Positions 40,154-41,889 of a stretch of 41,889 nucleotides of DNA are shown piece by piece. The stretch lies in assembly GCA_028284625.1 (NCBI GenBank), contig JANQRH010000002.1, forward strand, positions 1-41,889, in the 5' to 3' direction. The position numbers and the translations under genes were made by a program. The DNA is from Afifellaceae bacterium (GTDB lineage: Bacteria > Pseudomonadota > Alphaproteobacteria > Rhizobiales > Afifellaceae). The stretch's first letter is position 1; every line of letters begins with the position of its first letter. A model generated the notes under the pieces. That model had not been told where the DNA came from and did not search any database. It saw nothing but the letters and a program-made list of their open reading frames with translations.

Positions 40154-41133
40154 TCCCCCAGCCCCTCAAACAACGCCGTCGAGAGGTAGCGCTCGGCAAA
40201 AGAGGGGATGATGATGATTATGTTCTTGCCGGCCCATTGCGGCTGGCGTCCCACCTTCAGGCCCGCGGCGATGGCGCCGCCCGATGAGATGCCGATCGGA
40301 ATGCCCTCCAGCTGCGCGGCGAGGCGCGCGTGCGTGAAGGCCTCCTCGTTGGTCACCGTCACCACCTCGTCATAGACCTTTGTGTCGAGTACGTCGGGGA
40401 CGAAGCCGGCGCCGATCCCCTGAATCTTGTGCGGGCCGGCCTCGCCGCCGGACAGGATGGGGCTGTCGGCGGGCTCGACGGCCACGATATGGAGGTCCGG
40501 CTTGCGCGGCTTCAGGACCTGGCCGATTCCGGTGATGGTGCCGCCGGTGCCGATGCCGGACACGATGACGTCGACATCGCCGCCGGTATCGTTCCAGATT
40601 TCCTCCGCCGTCGTGCGGCGATGGATTTCGGGATTGGCGGGGTTCTCGAATTGCTGCGGGATGATGGCCCCCGGCGTCATGGCGGCGATCTCCTCCGCCC
40701 GCATGATGGCGCCGCGCATGCCCTTGGCGCCTTCCGTCAGCACCAGCTCAGCGCCAAGCAGACGCAGCATCTTGCGCCGCTCTATGCTCATCGTCTCCGG
40801 CATGATGAGGATCAGCCGATAGCCCTTGGCGGCGGCGGCGAAGGCGAGCGCAATACCGGTATTGCCGGATGTCGGCTCCACGAGAGTTGTCTCGCCGGGC
40901 TTGATGCGGCCGTCGGCCTCCATCGCCTCGATCATGGAGACGCCGATCCGGTCCTTCACGCTGGCGATCGGGTTGAAGAATTCCAGCTTTGCGAGCAGGT
41001 GCGCTTCAATGTTCTCCGCGCGTGCGATCTTGTCGAGGCGGACGATCGGCGTATCGCCGATCGTGTCGGTGATGGAGTCGTAAATGCGGCCGCGGCCGGG
41101 CTTGGTGCCGGTGCTCGACGTTGCCTCGTTCAT
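40150..41133 (-). CDS. cysK: Cysteine synthase A (O-acetylserine sulfhydrylase)
   Basis: 327 residues. It joins sulphide to O-acetylserine to make cysteine. PLP binds Lys60 in [11 protein letters not shown], with the substrate loop [10 protein letters not shown] and the phosphate loop [25 protein letters not shown] is typical of the CysK subgroup. AAGGAGG about five bases before the ATG is a strong ribosome site. It follows dut by 55 bases on the same strand. Confidence 0.95.
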   Translation of the reverse strand: MNEATSSTGTKPGRGRIYDSITDTIGDTPIVRLDKIARAENIEAHLLAKLEFFNPIASVKDRIGVSMIEAMEADGRIKPGETTLVEPTSGNTGIALAFAAAAKGYRLILIMPETMSIERRKMLRLLGAELVLTEGAKGMRGAIMRAEEIAAMTPGAIIPQQFENPANPEIHRRTTAEEIWNDTGGDVDVIVSGIGTGGTITGIGQVLKPRKPDLHIVAVEPADSPILSGGEAGPHKIQGIGAGFVPDVLDTKVYDEVVTVTNEEAFTHARLAAQLEGIPIGISSGGAIAAGLKVGRQPQWAGKNIIIIIPSFAERYLSTALFEGLGD

Positions 41134-41188
41134 CGTCGCCTCCTTGGTTGGGTGACCAGCGTAAAGAAGAATGGCCGGCGAGGCGAGG

Positions 41189-41680
41189 TCAGCCGGTGGA
41201 ACCGAAACCGCCGGCCCCTCGGGCGGTGGTAACGGTGAATTCGTCGACGAGGCGAAGGCTCGGACGGATCAGCGGCAGGAAGACGGCCTGCGCGATGCGG
41301 GTGCCGGGATTGATGGTGACCGGAGGCGTGCCGGCCGCATTGCGGTTGATGAGCGGGATCAGCCATGGGCCTGAATAGTCCGGGTCGATGGTGCCCACCG
41401 CTTGGCCGAGGATGATGCCCTGCCGCGCGCCGAGGCCGCTCCGCGGCAGCACGAACGCCACGACGTCCGGGCGGTTGATCAGGATAGCGATGCCGGACGG
41501 CACCATGATGGCCGGGGCCTGGGGCTCCAGCGATAGCGGTTCGTCGATGCAGGCGCGGAGATCGATGCCAGCGGCCATGTCGGAGTGGAAGTCGGGCAGG
41601 CCCCATTCGTGAAGTCGCGCGTCGAGCACCTTGAGCTCAAGTTCGATCGCTGCCGTCAATTGCCCCTCCGCCTTGGCCAC
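41189..41680 (-). CDS. dut: Deoxyuridine 5'-triphosphate nucleotidohydrolase
   Basis: 163 residues. It hydrolyses dUTP to dUMP, keeping uracil out of DNA. The trimer motifs are in order: [12 protein letters not shown] (1), PRSGLG (2), [11 protein letters not shown] (3), GTRIAQAVF (4) and the C-terminal arm [10 protein letters not shown] (5). The start is GTG with GAGGGG eight bases before it. The start region and its ribosome site are repeated inverted at the right edge of the window. In related genomes coaBC often precedes dut; here a repeat and the inverted copy stand instead. Confidence 0.95.
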   Translation of the reverse strand: MAKAEGQLTAAIELELKVLDARLHEWGLPDFHSDMAAGIDLRACIDEPLSLEPQAPAIMVPSGIAILINRPDVVAFVLPRSGLGARQGIILGQAVGTIDPDYSGPWLIPLINRNAAGTPPVTINPGTRIAQAVFLPLIRPSLRLVDEFTVTTARGAGGFGSTG

Positions 41681-41889
41681 CGTGTTGCCCCTCGCCCTTC
41701 GAGGCTCGCTCCGCTTTTGCGGAGCTTCGCACCTCAGGGTGAGGGATGAGGGTGCGGTGACGACTATTCCCTATTCCTTATCTTGAGGTGCGAGGGCCTG
41801 AGCTTGTCGAAGGGCCGAGCCTCGAAGGCGAGGGGCAACACGGTGGCCAAGGCGGAGGGGCAATTGACGGCAGCGATCGAACTTGAGCT
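41634..41889. repeat. Inverted duplication of the dut start, arms of 63+ bp
   Basis: Bases 41634-41696 are the exact reverse complement of 41827-41889. After a one-base gap the match continues for TTCGAGGCTCG on both sides, giving arms of about 75 bases around a centre of roughly 110. The right arm is cut by the window end. The centre holds REP-like sequence, including GCTCCGC-TTTT-GCGGAGC (41708-41725). Confidence 0.9.
41843..41889 (+). pseudogene. Second, divergent dut start (partial at window edge)
   Basis: GTG at 41843 opens [16 protein letters not shown], identical to the first residues of Dut, with the same GAGGGG ribosome site. Only 47 bases are visible. It may be a duplicated gene, a fragment or an assembly fold-back; the sequence cannot tell. 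Confidence 0.5.

Overview
The window is 41.9 kb of GC-rich DNA from an alphaproteobacterium, most likely of the order Hyphomicrobiales (Rhizobiales). The reasons are gene content and order. A ChvI-ChvG-HprK-EIIA(Man)-HPr regulatory string is present. So is the block tsaB-rimI-fur-plsC-miaB-phoH-ybeY-corC-lnt-praR-like-metK-trmB, and dispersed palindromes of the GAGCATGATC type seen throughout that order occur between genes. No genus can be named from the sequence alone. There is no rRNA, tRNA or CRISPR array that I can see, and nearly all DNA is coding.

Layout. 1-4.7 kb (minus): polA, complete except for the last two bases of its stop codon, a short FecR-domain protein and a membrane acyltransferase. 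4.9-7.1 kb (plus): a PBP1A-type peptidoglycan synthase. 7.1-11.8 kb (minus): a YgjP-like metallopeptidase, a DUF2852 protein, an intracellular PHA depolymerase with a C-terminal helix-hairpin-helix extension, and an ABC-2 exporter pair. 11.9-14.2 kb (plus): the malic enzyme MaeB. 14.3-19.0 kb (minus): the ChvI/ChvG two-component system followed by the regulatory phosphotransferase proteins HprK, EIIA and HPr, ending in an unusual parvulin. 19.1-19.9 kb (plus): a pyridoxamine-phosphate-oxidase-like protein and a small unknown. 19.9-27.1 kb (minus): trmB, metK, the HTH regulator, lnt, corC and ybeY, interrupted between lnt and corC by two secreted unknowns.

Between ybeY and phoH, which are usually adjacent, about 4.7 kb of accessory DNA is inserted. 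It holds a DUF4282 membrane protein, a copper and cytochrome-oxidase assembly module (Sco, DUF2946, PCuAC), a secreted His/Gly-rich unknown, two copies of a long palindromic repeat, an AhpD-like protein, and an AT-rich two-gene unit (DUF2188 plus a Rossmann/TIR-like protein). 31.9-39.3 kb (minus) returns to the core block: phoH, miaB, plsC, fur, rimI, tsaB, then a NifU-family protein, an AraC-Ogt alkyltransferase and a DUF2244 protein. 39.4-41.7 kb: nth (plus) converges on cysK and dut (minus). The window ends in an inverted copy of the dut start.

Most notable observations: (1) PolA has lost the acidic residues of its proofreading exonuclease site (DxE to ALQ, and the motif III Asp to Ala) while keeping the fold. 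(2) The AT-rich DUF2188/TIR-like pair at 30982-31838 looks recently acquired and is the best candidate here for an undescribed, perhaps defensive, system. (3) A 63-bp perfect inverted duplication of the dut start at the right edge is either a real rearrangement or a fold-back assembly error. (4) Inverted copies of two repeat families flank the segment carrying phoH and the AT-rich pair. (5) A perfectly phased 11-bp direct repeat lies between chvI and its divergent neighbour.
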